Assembly: GCF_000264905.1 (NCBI RefSeq)
Contig: NW_006763147.1
Location: 192,843-253,908, forward strand
Direction: 5' to 3'
DNA: 61,066 nt
From: Stereum hirsutum FP-91666 SS1
Lineage: Eukaryota; Basidiomycota; Agaricomycetes; Russulales; Stereaceae
Part shown: piece after piece, positions 13,020-25,400 of the stretch
Position numbering within the stretch: position 1 is the stretch's first letter
Layout of the letters: each line of letters opens with the position of its first letter
Program-made: the position numbers and the translations under genes
Notes under the pieces: generated by a model
Seen by the model: only the letters and a program-made list of their open reading frames with translations
Told to the model about the DNA's origin: nothing
The model's database searches: none

Positions 13020-14510
13020 GACTGAGAAAAAACAAAGACGTTGGGGCCTGGCGTGGCGGGACCGAAAGACCGAAATATAAATATGTGCGCATTCGACTTC
13101 GAACGCGTCCGAGACGCATGCTCATGCAGTTCAACGGTGGGAGACACACACAACGAAGTCACACAAATGGAGGGAAGGAAGGCGAGGCCTCGAGCTCCGA
13201 GCTTCGGAGGCTGGCAGGGCTGGCAATGTCGATGATGATCCACAGGCACGCCAACGCTTGTTTTTAGTACAAACGCGACGCGATCTTTGATATATGTCAT
13301 GCCACAGACAGGCCTGAGGCTCGATTAGGGGGGTCAGATTCGGACCTGGCGGGTGAAGATCGTGTTGTTTGTTCGAATGTTGTGCACTGGCAGACTCAGT
13401 TTGGCTCGTCGCTCCCTCCTCCAAGAGCCGGAGTGGCCCTTGAGCGGACTTCGTGCTACTTAAGACGATGTGACCGAGCTGAGTCCGCTCAGGGAACGCA
13501 TTGAACGAAACGAATCGGGGCCTTCGTGCATCATCACCATGGTATCTCCGCACACAGGCAAGCCTGAGAGTACTACTCACGTATACGTGGTTCAAAGCCT
13601 ATTCCCGCGTAAATAACGTTGTATGTAGTAAGAAGTTCAAGGGGCGGAGAAGGAACCGGATGAAAGGATACGGACAATTATGCAGAGGGCCGTTGATGAG
13701 TATGACGCGCGGAACACGTACTACCTGTTCCTGTTCGCCATATGCGCAACAGTATCCGGTCGAGGATATACAATCACGATTGGGACAACCTGGATCGCAT
13801 TGTATTTTAGCTGCGGCCATATAATGGCCACAAAAATGTGCTCAGGACTTGTGGAGCCATCGAACGTGAGAGAATTGCTGGAAAATAAATAGAGAAGTCG
13901 ACATTGGGCCCGGAGATGCACGAATTCCAGTCCTCGAGCAGTAGAAATCGAGCAGTGTACCACAGACTCGGAGAACACGGGTGCTATATGTACTAGTGCA
14001 TGAATTGCAAGAGACTAGGGTCGTTAGCAACCAGCTAGTAGTGTGATGCTACCCATAGGAAATTACTCCACAGAACGCAAAAACACAGTCCCGACGTTCA
14101 TACCGCGACGCACCATTACCATTGCATTGCCAGTCCCTCGTCTCCATATCCGAGACCCGTCAGACTGGACTTCAACTCGGAATAATCCAGTCGATTAGCA
14201 GGGGACACACAGTCCACTGTGGCGCAAGCCCAGTCTAATCGAATCAAGTACGACCGTCGCGGGAACTACAGCACTTGAATTCGGACTCACCCTTGCTCTC
14301 CCTAGCGAACGTCAACAAGTCGAACTTTGAACATTGATCGATCATCATATGCCATACCTACCATTTAGTCTTCAATGGACACACCCACAAACCTTCTCGA
14401 TATCTCTCCGAGTTGGAATCGAAAGGTCCGAAGGAGGAAAGAGGAAGAGGAACAGAGAGGACGCCGGGGCAAAGAGAGACGCGGGAGATCGAGGTTCGAT
14501 GGTGAGTGTC

Positions 14511-14546
14511 TGTCCGTGTCCGTGTCCGTGTCCGTGTCCGTGTCCG
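14511..14546 (+). repeat. Hexanucleotide microsatellite (TGTCCG)6
   Basis: Six perfect head-to-tail copies of TGTCCG. I found no convincing coding frame around them. Confidence 0.95.
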
Positions 14547-15650
14547 TTTCCATCGTGTCACTGAGCCGCGAGCGGGATCTCTCACTGTGCTGTACACAGC
14601 TGGCGTCCAAACGTCCACAGTCCGCGATAGTGTATATGACAGGTCTGTTTGCTCCGAGTGTAGTGTTAGTACTAACTTATACATGAAGAACTTGAATGAT
14701 CCCATCTCCGAACGGAGTTAACTCACTTACCGTCCCGTGATCCTTTGGGTGATTGTGGTCGGGCGATTACCAGTGCGAGAAGAAACAAATGAATGTTCGT
14801 ATGTAAGTGACCGGGTCATGATACGATATGATGTATATGCATCGGGACTAGACTAGGGTACTCACCTACTTGCAGATGAACGTGGAACCAAAACGCCACT
14901 GATCCTGTACGATGTTCCGTGGCGACTGACGGTTACCTTGAACCGTGGAACGCATCAGTCGCGAATAAGCATCGTCGCGTCCGTTTCTGGCTTTTCGGCT
15001 TTGGTGATGCTTTCGAGGACCCTGGCTCGTCAACCAATATTAGCTCCTCGTTCGGAGTGAGAGATAAGAGGTCAGTGGTATGGGGGAGGGGAATGGGGGA
15101 TAGGGGATGGAGGATGGGGGATGACGATCTGTTCAGGTGTTCAGCCAATCCATATGATAGGCGTTCATGCTCACGAACATAACGACTCAGCTGTATCAGC
15201 ACACATCGAGAACTGATTGTTCGGCGTAAGTCCTCACAGATCTCCGCGATCTACGTAGACTCGGAAGGGATCATCGGGGGGCTGTGCATATATTACCATC
15301 CGTTGCCCTCGAGCTTTCCCGATGTGCATGTGCTGTGTGAAAGGAAAGTTGTGATGGTAGGTAGGCTGTGCAGGATGAATCGTGCCGGTGGCCTTGTCTT
15401 GGGCTCCGTATGGTGAAGTGGCTAAATGGTCGAATGAGCAACACGCCCGCATCGACTCAGAAACGGAGTGAAAACCGAAGTGACTCACCAGAAACCTGTA
15501 CTTCTCGTCGTCGAAGCGCAAAACACATCAAGAAACTCGAAAACAGTCATAACATGTCCAGTCACTTCAGCTTACTCCCAGACTGACAGCGCACATCAAC
15601 AAATCCACCACATCAACCGGCCGTCCGCTCCCTCGCACCCCGGAGGCGCT

Positions 15651-15670
15651 CCTATCCTATCCTATCCTAT
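15651..15670 (+). repeat. Pentanucleotide microsatellite (CCTAT)4
   Basis: Four perfect copies of CCTAT in non-coding DNA. Confidence 0.9.
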
Positions 15671-18142
15671 CCTCCTGCACTATCACACCCTACATAATCT
15701 GCAGACGAGCAATATATGACAGTGGATATGATGCCCGAGTCCGTACCCGGGAGTAGCGCACAAATAAACAAAACAAATACTGTAAAGAAAAAAAGTGCAA
15801 CAAATTGACGCGATGCGTCGGGATCGGAACGTTCGAGCTGTGCAAATGGGGCAAGTTATAACCCAACTCAAGTCAAGTCAAGTCAGGGATGGGGTAAAGT
15901 CAAGGCGGATGGGTAAGGCTGACTGGAAAATTGGAAATTACCCCGGCGGCGGATAGATAAGAAGTTAGAACTCACGGGTGACGGGTCGGGGTCGGGGAAG
16001 GAAGGGGAGCCGGGGAGTGATCGAGATCGTCGAGTAGTTACTTTATCTGACGGGCCGAGATTTCAAGTTGTGTTGTGTCGAGTATTTAGACTGTCACGAG
16101 TGTCCGGTATGGACTGTGGCGAGAGTTCAACGTCCGATGTTCAACCTTGCAAGTTGTCAGTCGAGGTGAAGGTGAAGGTGATCACTGATGACATAGTCTA
16201 AAAGTCCCCGGACAATTCGATGAGTGATGCGAAAAAGGATGACGAAACGGAAGAGGACACGAAGGTAAAGGTTTCGCGTGAGCGCTCGACTGGATGGGGT
16301 TGGCACTTCGCTGGGACCGGCACAAGGATGGAGAGCGATTGACCAAGTGAGTGACACTTTGAAAGAGCGTAAGTCAGTGAGTACTACTAGTGAGTCGTGC
16401 ACAACGGAAGACATACGATGCGGGGATGCTAATGACGTCGCTGATGGAGACGGAGCAGAGAAACGACTATCAACACGCACCATCAGCACTTCAGTCAGTA
16501 AGCTGTTATCTTACCTCCGAACATGACCCATTTCTGATTCCTGAATCCTACAACGTTCCGTTCGTTCCATACATTTCAAGCATCCCGGATCCCAATCCTG
16601 CTAGGACGTGAAAACGAAATCGTGTTAGCGACCTATAGGAAGGTCGCTCGCATGCCAATACTTACACGTCGTCATCGCCATATCGAGGTCTGCGACGTAA
16701 GTGGACCCGAAATACGAAGGCGTGAAGGTATGGAGGTGGGTTCCAAGACTCGGACTCTTCAGTCGCGATGGTGTCAATGTCGATGTCAACAAAAACCGCC
16801 ACGGTGGAGGAGGCTGCGGAGAAAGCCGACGGCGATCAGACGAGCACAATATCTTAATTGACAAGTTGCGCCATCGTTCGCAGACTAGAGTAAGACTCCT
16901 GAGCGCATTTATTTCGACTTCAACAAGACGAAGTGAAGACAAAGCAAGAGTCGGGCCCGTCGAACACGGAAAACCGACGACGGAAGCAAAAAGAGAGAGA
17001 AAAGAAAATACACGATCATGATACCGGAACCGGGTAAAGATAGCTCGCCGGTTCTCGTACCTACCGGATTCGGGAACAAAGGCAGTTCCCGCGACGAGAA
17101 CGGCACTCGACCTGAAGTGTTTGGAGTGTTGCCGTTGACACGTTTTGGTTTACAATATGGCCGGTATCTCCAGAGGTGGGTGCGAGCTAAAAGGTAAATA
17201 CGAAGCGATGTCTAACGGGCATCGGGCTGTTTTAGACTAGACAGCACGCCGTTACTATGCATGGGATGGGATGGCTGGCTAGGATGGATGGATGGAACAA
17301 GCATGGTGACATGGAGGACGAGTTGTGAGCGGGGCGCGCAAGACGCGTGGCGGATGGCGGGGTACGAAAAACGAACAGAGAGCGATGCATGCATAATTAA
17401 GGGGCGAGACGGACCCGGGGGATTAATGCAGTGGTCGGTCTGCCCGCGTATTACGTACCGAAGGGGCTGTGGCGTGCCTTGGACTGAACTGGGACGAGCT
17501 CGAGTTGTTTTCGCCAAGAGAACGAGAGAGAAAAAAAGATGAAAAGATGGAAGGATAGGGTGTATGTAAGTAAAGACGAGGACGATGGGATGATTGGAAG
17601 GATTTGGGTTGTGGACTGGGATGGCCTGGGTGAGATAGATCTGGATCTTGTTTGTTTTGGGCAGGATCTGATTCTGGAGCGAACGCCTGAAATACATGGT
17701 CGGACTAAGCACGGATGACAGAGCCAGGAACGGCGCAAATCCGTCTGCGCGTGTCTATATAGCGTTGACTGGACTCGGATAGATTGCTCGAGCTTGGCGG
17801 ACGACGCTGGTGGTCCGCTCCGCGGCGAGGACTCGGACTGGATCGTCGACGGCAAGTCGACGGCGTGAGTCCGATGGACGACGATTGGGAACGTGCGGCG
17901 GCGGAGATGACCGGCTCGCACGGCTGTCAGCCCGCCGGGGTGCGGGGGCGTGGCGGGATGAATGGAATCTGGAGCGGTCCTTCAGGGGAGATGCAAGGTA
18001 CGACCGCTTTTCTTTCTGCAGTCTGATTGAGGAAACATGGTTCGCTCGTCGGATCCCTTATATGGCGCCCTCATCCACCGCATCCGTCCCAGCTCCCCGT
18101 CGAACAGCCCTTGCACTCACCCGCACACGCACTTAACGCACC

Positions 18143-20340
18143 ATGGACGCCACCGCCACCTTCGAGCTCGACCAGCCCATGCAGCTCAAGGGCGAGATCA
18201 TCGACTTCGAGTTCACTCTCGGCGGCGACGTCGACCACAGGAAACGCCGCAGAAACCGCACGACCCAGTCATGCCTCAACTGCCACACCTCAAAGCGCAA
18301 GGTCCGTCCATCCATCTTCATCTCGGTCTCTATTTACCCAACCCTGTCCTCATCGTCATCTGTGGCCTTAGTGCGACCGCAAACGGCCTTGTTCGAGGTG
18401 CATACAGCTCGGCCTGGTATGTTATCGTCGACATACCCCCGCTATCGCCCTCCTCTTGACCCCTCTTCTTCTCTTGTAGACCGGACTGTGCGTGTACGAG
18501 ATCGACGACCCCGCGTTGAGGTAGGTCAATTGCCCTTCTCGACGCTTCCTCCCCGGCGTCTAACGGAAGCAAAATTTTCTTCTGTGCGCGCGCCTCAATC
18601 ACACAGAGACGACCCGAACGTAGATGAACCTACCCGTCTGCGCAACCGCATCGCAGAGCTCGAGTCCCTCGTCCGCGAGCTCAGAGGTATTGCTTATTCA
18701 TTTCGCGCCACACTCCCACTCTGCAACGTGTTTTCGCTCATATATTAAACGCGTCATCTCCCACTCACACAGGCAAACCTCACCCGAAATGGGCCGACTC
18801 GTCCTTCTGCGAGAGCGACCCGAGCGAGAAATGGCACTCTCGCGCCTCAAAACGTTCCCCAACTCTCCCCTCATCCAACCCCTCCTCCATCCTCTCGCCA
18901 CACTCCCACTCCCACCACTCCTCCCACCCAAATTCTCACAACTCCCTCAACCATTCCGATAATCTCCCGCTCACGAAACGAAGACGATCCTTCCAAGACG
19001 ACCTCGTCGGCGTCGACTCGAGCTCGGGCACTTCCCCCACCTCCATCGGCACGCCTATTCAGTCTGATCCTGGGCAGGGTGGTGGAGGCGGTGGCGCACA
19101 ATATCCGTATAGGTTCACCCCAAGCCCCGACTCGAATGCGAATGTGAATGGGTCGCCGTATCAGGGGTATACGAATCCGTCTGGTGGAGGTGGATACGGC
19201 GCGGATCATCAATTATCGTATTCGCCCGCTGAGCCATCTTCTTCGTCGTCCTTCACGTTCCCACCACAACAACAATCGCATCTCCACCACCAACAACAAT
19301 TCGACGGTGGGAATGGCGCAGGGTATCGACCGACGGCTACGAGGGAGGAATACGAGTATTGTCCGTGCTTGACGAACCCCGCGGCTAACCAGTCGTTCAT
19401 CATGCTGGCGCAGCAGGTGCAGTCGGCACTGAGTCTGTTGAGGACGTTGCCGGAGCATAGGACGGGTGGTGGGGGAGGGGGGGAGATGATGATGCAGTGT
19501 TTGATTATGAGGAGGATACAGGATGTGCATGAGCTTCTACAGTATGTCTTCCCTTCGTCCCCTCTCTCCCCCCTCATCGTCCATGGTACTCGGGCTTATC
19601 TCGTTATGACTGTGAACAGCGGATCGAGTCCTTACTCACCCAACCCAAACGCAACTCAAAACCAAAACCCCAACCAAAACTCAACAACACGCGACTCCTC
19701 CTCCCTCTCTCCCTACGAATCCACACACCCCCGTCCCCACCCTTCTCACCCTCACCCATCTCACCAACAACAACAACAACAACAACATCCCTCTCACCCC
19801 TCCCAACGCCACCCACAACTATCGCACCCACACCACTCCTCCTCCACCGATAGTCTGCCACACCAACTCCACTCCGATAATCTCTCGCGCCAACTCACCT
19901 CGGACAGTCTCTCGCGTCAACTTACCTCGGACAGTCTCTCGCGCCAACTTACCTCGGACACCCTCTCACGTCAAGGTCAGATACCCTCGTCGGCGATGGC
20001 GGACGATGTCGAGAGTGTGCTTTCTGCGTTTTCGGGCGGGAGTTCGGGGCATCGGTCGCCGTTGGGGCAGATGCCGCCGCAGATGGGGAATGGGCATCAT
20101 TACGGTGTGAATGGGCTCAATGGCGTCAATGGGAACGGGGGAGGGATGAATGGGAGTGGGGTCAACGGCAACGGCAACGGGGTAAACGGAGGCGGAAATG
20201 GGAATGGGGGGTACGGTGGTCAACAACAGCAGCAGCAGAACCCGTATTTTCCGCCGTTGAGACATGCGCATTCGCATTCGCATGTGGTCGGGATGCATGG
20301 GCAGGGAGGACAGGCGGGGGATGATTTCGGGTTGATTTGA
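18143..20340 (+). CDS. Zn2Cys6 fungal transcription factor
   Basis: A sequence-specific nuclear regulator. Six exons (18143-18301, 18372-18416, 18480-18520, 18607-18686, 18773-19541, 19620-20340) keep frame throughout. Exons 1-3 assemble the binuclear zinc cluster: CLNC, then HTSKRK, CDRKRPC, SRC and IQLGLTGLC. This gives the CX2CX6CX5CX2CX8C spacing. A basic patch (RKRRRNR) precedes it. Exon 4 adds a short coiled coil (RIAELESLVRELRG), as usual for dimerising members. The rest is low complexity (Ser/Pro, Gln and His runs, Asn-Gly repeats), interrupted by one folded-looking stretch, NQSFIMLAQQVQSALSLLRT. A four-unit nine-residue repeat lies near residue 420. I do not see the large fungal_trans regulatory domain. 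The last intron is 78 nt and in frame, so it could also be retained. The target genes are unknown. Confidence 0.9.
19542..19619 (+). other. In-frame intron of the transcription factor
   Basis: GTATGT to ACAG, 78 nt, with no stop codon in the reading frame. Retention would insert 26 residues without breaking the protein, so alternative splicing is possible. Confidence 0.6.
19873..19980 (+). repeat. Four tandem 27-bp coding repeats
   Basis: Four 27-base units encode the nonapeptide SDxLSRQLT (SDNLSRQLT, then SDSLSRQLT twice, then SDTLSRQGQ) in the transcription factor. The units differ by only a few bases, so copy number could vary between strains. Confidence 0.92.
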
Positions 20341-22480
20341 TTTGAGTTTGGGTTGGGTTAGGTGGGACTTCTTCTGTGTGCATTCTGGAACTGTGGATGA
20401 CTTCGTGCGTTGGACGCAGTTGGGCTTATTGTCGTCATCGTTGTTGTTGTTGGTGTTGGGAACACTGGTCTTTCTGTTTCTTTATTGTTAGTTGATGATT
20501 GTTGTCGTCTATCCTCTCTTTCTCACGTCTGATCTTTCTCACGTCTATCTCATCTCGTCCGCCGCTTTGTTGTTCTCTGTCCTGTTCTTGTTCTTGTTCT
20601 CTGTCTTATCTGATCCCCATCGTGTCTTTGTTCTTGTGTCGTTCTTGTTGGACTCCTATTGTACGATCTCGCGCCCCGTCTGTAATTCACCCACGTCCCT
20701 TCGTACGTACGTTTATTCATTCATTCATTCAATCTGCATACACGCTTTGACTCCTCCTTTTTTCTGACATTTCACGGGGACCGTAGGATCTCTCATTCTC
20801 ATTCTACACTTTCACTTTCAGCCTTATCTTTTACCTCAGACTCTCGACTCTCGACTCTCTTCTGTGCGTCCGCCTTCCGACTTTGACTTGACTCTTGTGA
20901 TCCGTGCTGTGTTGTGCCGTGTTGTGATAAATACCTGTACATCGACTGACTATGTACACTCTCTGATGCCTCTGCCTCTGCTCCATCCACTCCCTCCATA
21001 CATACATACATATACGAATACGACTACGAATAGAATACCTGCGTTGATAATAATCCATTCATCCTTTGGTCTTGTCCTTCCGTTTGATTATTCGTGGGCT
21101 TGTGAGTTGGTACGACTAGATAGTGCAATATAGACGATGCATTTCTTCGCACCCGGAGGAGGGTTTGCATGGGTCCGAGTTTTAATGCACAATGGCGAGG
21201 AAGGTGTGATCTGTTCGTTCCGTTTGTTCTGATGTTCGAGCTCGGGCTTATGATCCAGATATCCACCCTGCATCTACCCTCTACCTCTGTTCCGCATCAG
21301 GACTCAGGCTCTTCCCTGCCAACACGACACAAGTATGTAGAGTACAGCAACAGTTATCCTGCTCCTCTCCTCGTGTCCTGCATCACCCGACACCCGACGC
21401 CGATTCCGATTCCGAGACTACTCAGGGAAGAGTCAAGCTCGAGAGGGGTCCGAGGCTTCGATGCTTTGTGAGGTATGATATGCTATGATGATACGATACG
21501 ATATGAACTGTCACCCGTCGCTTTCACTATCCGAGTCGCTATCGCTGTCTTCAATGTGTATTGGGTATGGACATCGTTATTATCACCTCGATGGAGCATG
21601 AATATAAATTACTCTACATAATGATGAGGGATGGAGACCGCAGTGCACGGCGACTCGGATGCGATGTAAATGTAATGTGTACTCTGTCTATCTATGACCC
21701 TGCCTGCATCCCAAGACATGGACTTGGCCGAAACGGAGCTCGTAGGGTATGTACGGCGATGCGATGTATTGAGTGCACTATCTATGTTTACGAGACTTGG
21801 ACTTGAATTGAATGGAGGGCGGAACGGAGTGATGATGATGCTGGGGGCTGATGATGGATGGATACTACTATTACTATTACTATTACTATTACTATTACTA
21901 TTACTATTGCGATAGCGTCATCGTCACGGCGGTCGGTTGATAGCACGATGATAGTAATAGCTCGTCGAAACGAGGTCTAATAGCTTCATCGGACGGCGGA
22001 GCACTCACTTTACTTTACTTAGCCCAGGGACGGGAACACTTTGGCGGGAGGCATGTGCAGAGTGAGTAAGATGAACGAGAATAGGCTGACAGGAGGAACT
22101 TAGGTATGTATGTAACGAGATGAGGAGAGATGAGCCTCGATGGGATGGAATGGGAGGGTACTGGTGCACGGCTCCAAGGCTGAGGGTGACCTGACCGATG
22201 AGTGAGAAGCAGGAAGTGAAGAGAAGAAGGAAGAGGCGAAGAGGCGAAGAGAAGAAAAGAAAAAATGATGATGATGGCGGTGGCGGTGGAAGTGCAGCTC
22301 GGCTGGCGACTGCCATTGCCTATACTAGCGATCCCTGTCCAAGTTCCTTCGGAATCAATTAACGGAAACCCATCTTAGGGATAGCGAGTTCTCGTTCCGA
22401 GGGAGGAACGAAAAGGCAGAAAAGAGAAGACGACAGAAAAGAGCAGAGTAAAGGGCGAGGGAAGGCGAGGAAGGGTGATG
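20341..22480. other. Intergenic stretch downstream of the transcription factor
   Basis: I see no gene here. The stretch is rich in pyrimidine tracts and short tandem repeats (CATA, ATTC and CGTA runs around 20700-21015, a hexamer array at 21867, and purine-rich GAAGAG runs at 22220-22265). The first few hundred bases probably include the 3' UTR of the upstream gene. Confidence 0.4.
21867..21908 (+). repeat. Hexanucleotide microsatellite (ACTATT)7
   Basis: Seven perfect copies of ACTATT. In one frame they read as a leucine run, but the surrounding frame does not look like a gene. Confidence 0.95.
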
Positions 22481-25400
22481 GTGGCGCTCGGCTGAGAATG
22501 TTTGGGGTGGCGAGGGTACAAGGACCGGTGCACTGTGGCCCCCACCTCCCGCCTGCTCGCACAAATAGACGAAATAATTGCCGCCCTTGAAACGTTACAG
22601 GTTGAGTCTAAACCCTGCGGGTTTGAAGATCCTCTCCCTCCCGAGCGCGATGAGCTCACCTGGACACTTGAAGAAGATAAGAGTAAGTGATGGGATGGCA
22701 GGAGGTTGGCAGGCAGAATACGGAGAGGTATTACGGACGTCTGAATCTTGGAAGTGTCTGTTTGAAAGAGGGCGCCCCTGGTGGGGTGCAGCGAGCGATG
22801 CTGAGACCAGAATGGTGGCCAGGATTTCGATGAGACTTCTGATGGATGCACTTGTAGGGTGCTCTCTGATATGAAGCCGGCCGTCGCAAAACTGGTAAAT
22901 GCAAGCTTGTTTAAGTTGGCACGTATGTATGCACCTCTCGCGCAGTACCGAGAACGCGCGTCAGAGTTCTTTATTTAATTGAACACTCGGAGGTTCTGTA
23001 GAACGGAAGAAGGTCATCTCCAGCAAGACATCAGAACGTCCGGAACGTTCACGGAGATGGACGAGGGGCGGGATCTCTGAGCCTGGCTTTTGGCACGGTG
23101 GGCGGATGCAACCTTCTTTTCTGATTTCATGAAAACAGAGACGGGTGTTCACTGACAATGTGCTGCACAGTCTATGCATGTTCTCTCTTATCTTGTGTCA
23201 ACGGAGAGAGATAAAAAAAAGTCTTCGACGTTCCAAGCGACGAAGAGCTTGAGAAAAGGGAAATCAAGCACGCCGAGATATCGCAGGTGTTATGAATCGG
23301 AGGAATTTACGTACGAATACGAGTTCCGGATCCAGGATACTGAGAACTCGGTTTTCTATGAGCTTGTTCGGGAGAGATGAGGAAAATGTAGCTGTCCGAG
23401 CATACCGAGATAGTTAACTGGTTCCACACCCAGGTTCAAGTCCTTCAAGCTAGCTCTCTCGCTGGCACAAAGCTGGAGATATGGCTGCTGCAGTACGCAT
23501 ACAGTCTGACGAGGCTAAAAGCGAGTAAAAGAGACAAGTCTGAGCGCAACGCCACAATCTAATTCAAGACTGAGACCAAGACTGAGAGGGTATACGCATA
23601 AATGCAAAACAAAGTTGGCTCTAAAGCGTAGTCACCGTTGGGTCAGAAGAAGGAGCATGGCCCGGTGCGGGCCGAGAGAGGGTCGCGGCGACATTGATGT
23701 GCGCCGAACGGGTAAACTCTCGTGGCTTTATATGCATTAGGAAATGCCGCAGAGATTTGGAAATTCGTCAGTTTAGTTTGCTGTCCTCTTTCATCTCCCG
23801 TCGCTCTCGCGTCGTTCTCGACAATTCACTGTAGTCTCGTTCTTGGACCTCTAGATAAGCACACAAGCCCTCGGAGTCGAGGAATATGGTCTGTGCGCCT
23901 CTGCTTGACTCTCAGTGGCGCTCGAAGCCATATGGAACCTGTAGCACTTGCCTGCTGTCGTAAGCTTCTAAATCAGAGCTCGAGCTCTAGAGAGGATAGA
24001 AATGGTCTTCTACCACACCGTGCCAGTCCATGCCGTGCGCTTTTTCTTGGGAACTACCGTCTGGTGTCTTGTACGTGGAAGCTGTGGCGCTTGCCAATGA
24101 TCCACGGACGTAGGACTCGGTCATGCCGACTACTCACGCTCTCCCCGCATCATGCATCACCACTCAGATCCTATGAACGTCTGCCTAACAAGGGGTATAG
24201 TTATCTTTGACTTCATCAGTAGCAGGTCGATCTACTTGGTGCTCTGGACTCGAATGGTACAGGACAAGTTGTCTCTGGTCACGTACAACATGTGGCTGAT
24301 AAATCAATCAAATATCGACATCTTCGTCTGCGAATAAATGTGGAACTTATACCGCCAGAAGGTACGCTCATACACCAATATATACCCTTTTGGCTGGGAC
24401 TCGGTCATTCGACTGACTTTGAACACGGATGGAGATGGTTGAATATTGATAGCGAGCGACCAGAAGAGTTCCGTGGGGAGCATTGGAGTGCGAGTTAGTG
24501 AGACGACGCTGGCAAGCTGCTACCGTTAGGACAAATGTTTTCCCATCGACTCTGCTATAGTCACATTCAGATAAGCGACCTGAATGGCGCAGGACGAGAT
24601 CGGGGCTGCCTTGGGCAGGTGTATTTCTTGGAAGAACGTGGAAACGGGGCGGTTCGATTTATTTTCTCTCCTTGTATGCTGCACCAATCTGACTTTCTGC
24701 AGGACTCAGACCTTTGTCCATGAATGGAACAATATTCTAAGCGGAAACAGCCCTCGAGGTTGCCGCAACGGTCAACCCGAGAGACGTCGATCGGGACATT
24801 GAAGGTAGAAGGTCCATCTCATTATCTCTCCATCTTCCGCTCAAGCTCGTCCGATGCCCGCAAGATGTCTTCCGTTTCTGGTCTACTCTATATAGCCATT
24901 TTGGTATGTAGCATCTGGACAACATCTCTGACTTTAGAGTTGTATGAAGGGCGATATCATGTTACTACTATCGGACCACTCGCGAATGATTTTATGAAAC
25001 TTCTTCAACTCCGCAGCGTTGACCCTTGAGGTGCGGACAGCACGTTATGAGGTCAATGCATATCATGGATGGGATCACCGTATGTGGGTCCCTTCCGGTG
25101 TACGTGAAGATCGTGATGTTCTTTGTGTCCGCATTAGGGAGTTACTTTCGGACTGAGGTTATATCGCCCTGGCTGCTGCCTTTCCTGGACGCGATGTCCC
25201 TTCATACGTATGCTTTCCCCGATATGATGACCTTCGAATCCGGCGTCCTCGTGCTAAACTGCACCCGTAGTACGCCCCATGCACCAGGGTGCTCAGAGCT
25301 GTTCCGGCCCATGGGCAATAAGTGTCGAGAGCTGCGTGTGTTCATTGACATCAAATTCAAGGAAACGTGGCTCCGAGATGAACCTACGTGCGTACGTATT

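Larger units (their letters stand above)
13020..18142. other. Gene-poor stretch upstream of the Zn2Cys6 gene
   Basis: No reading frame in this 5 kb resembles a protein family that I know. It holds simple repeats (at 14511 and 15651), a small perfect inverted repeat CACAGT-CC-ACTGTG at 14208-14221, a hairpin AGCGACC/GGTCGCT around 16627, and GGAT-rich DNA around 17255-17300. The last few hundred bases presumably act as the promoter of the downstream regulator. A TATATGG sequence lies near 18058. Confidence 0.35.

Noticed and set aside
14375..14686. Open frames running through the TGTCCG microsatellite on both strands (SVSVSV or DTDTDT repeats)
   Set aside because: A hexamer repeat stays open in most frames. 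There is no conserved sequence on either side.
19873..19980. A CRISPR-like array, because of regular 27-bp units
   Set aside because: The units are directly adjacent without spacers, are coding, and lie in a eukaryotic transcription factor.
23430..23450. A GGTTCAAGTCC-like string resembling a tRNA B box
   Set aside because: No acceptor stem and no properly spaced A box or anticodon arm can be drawn around it.
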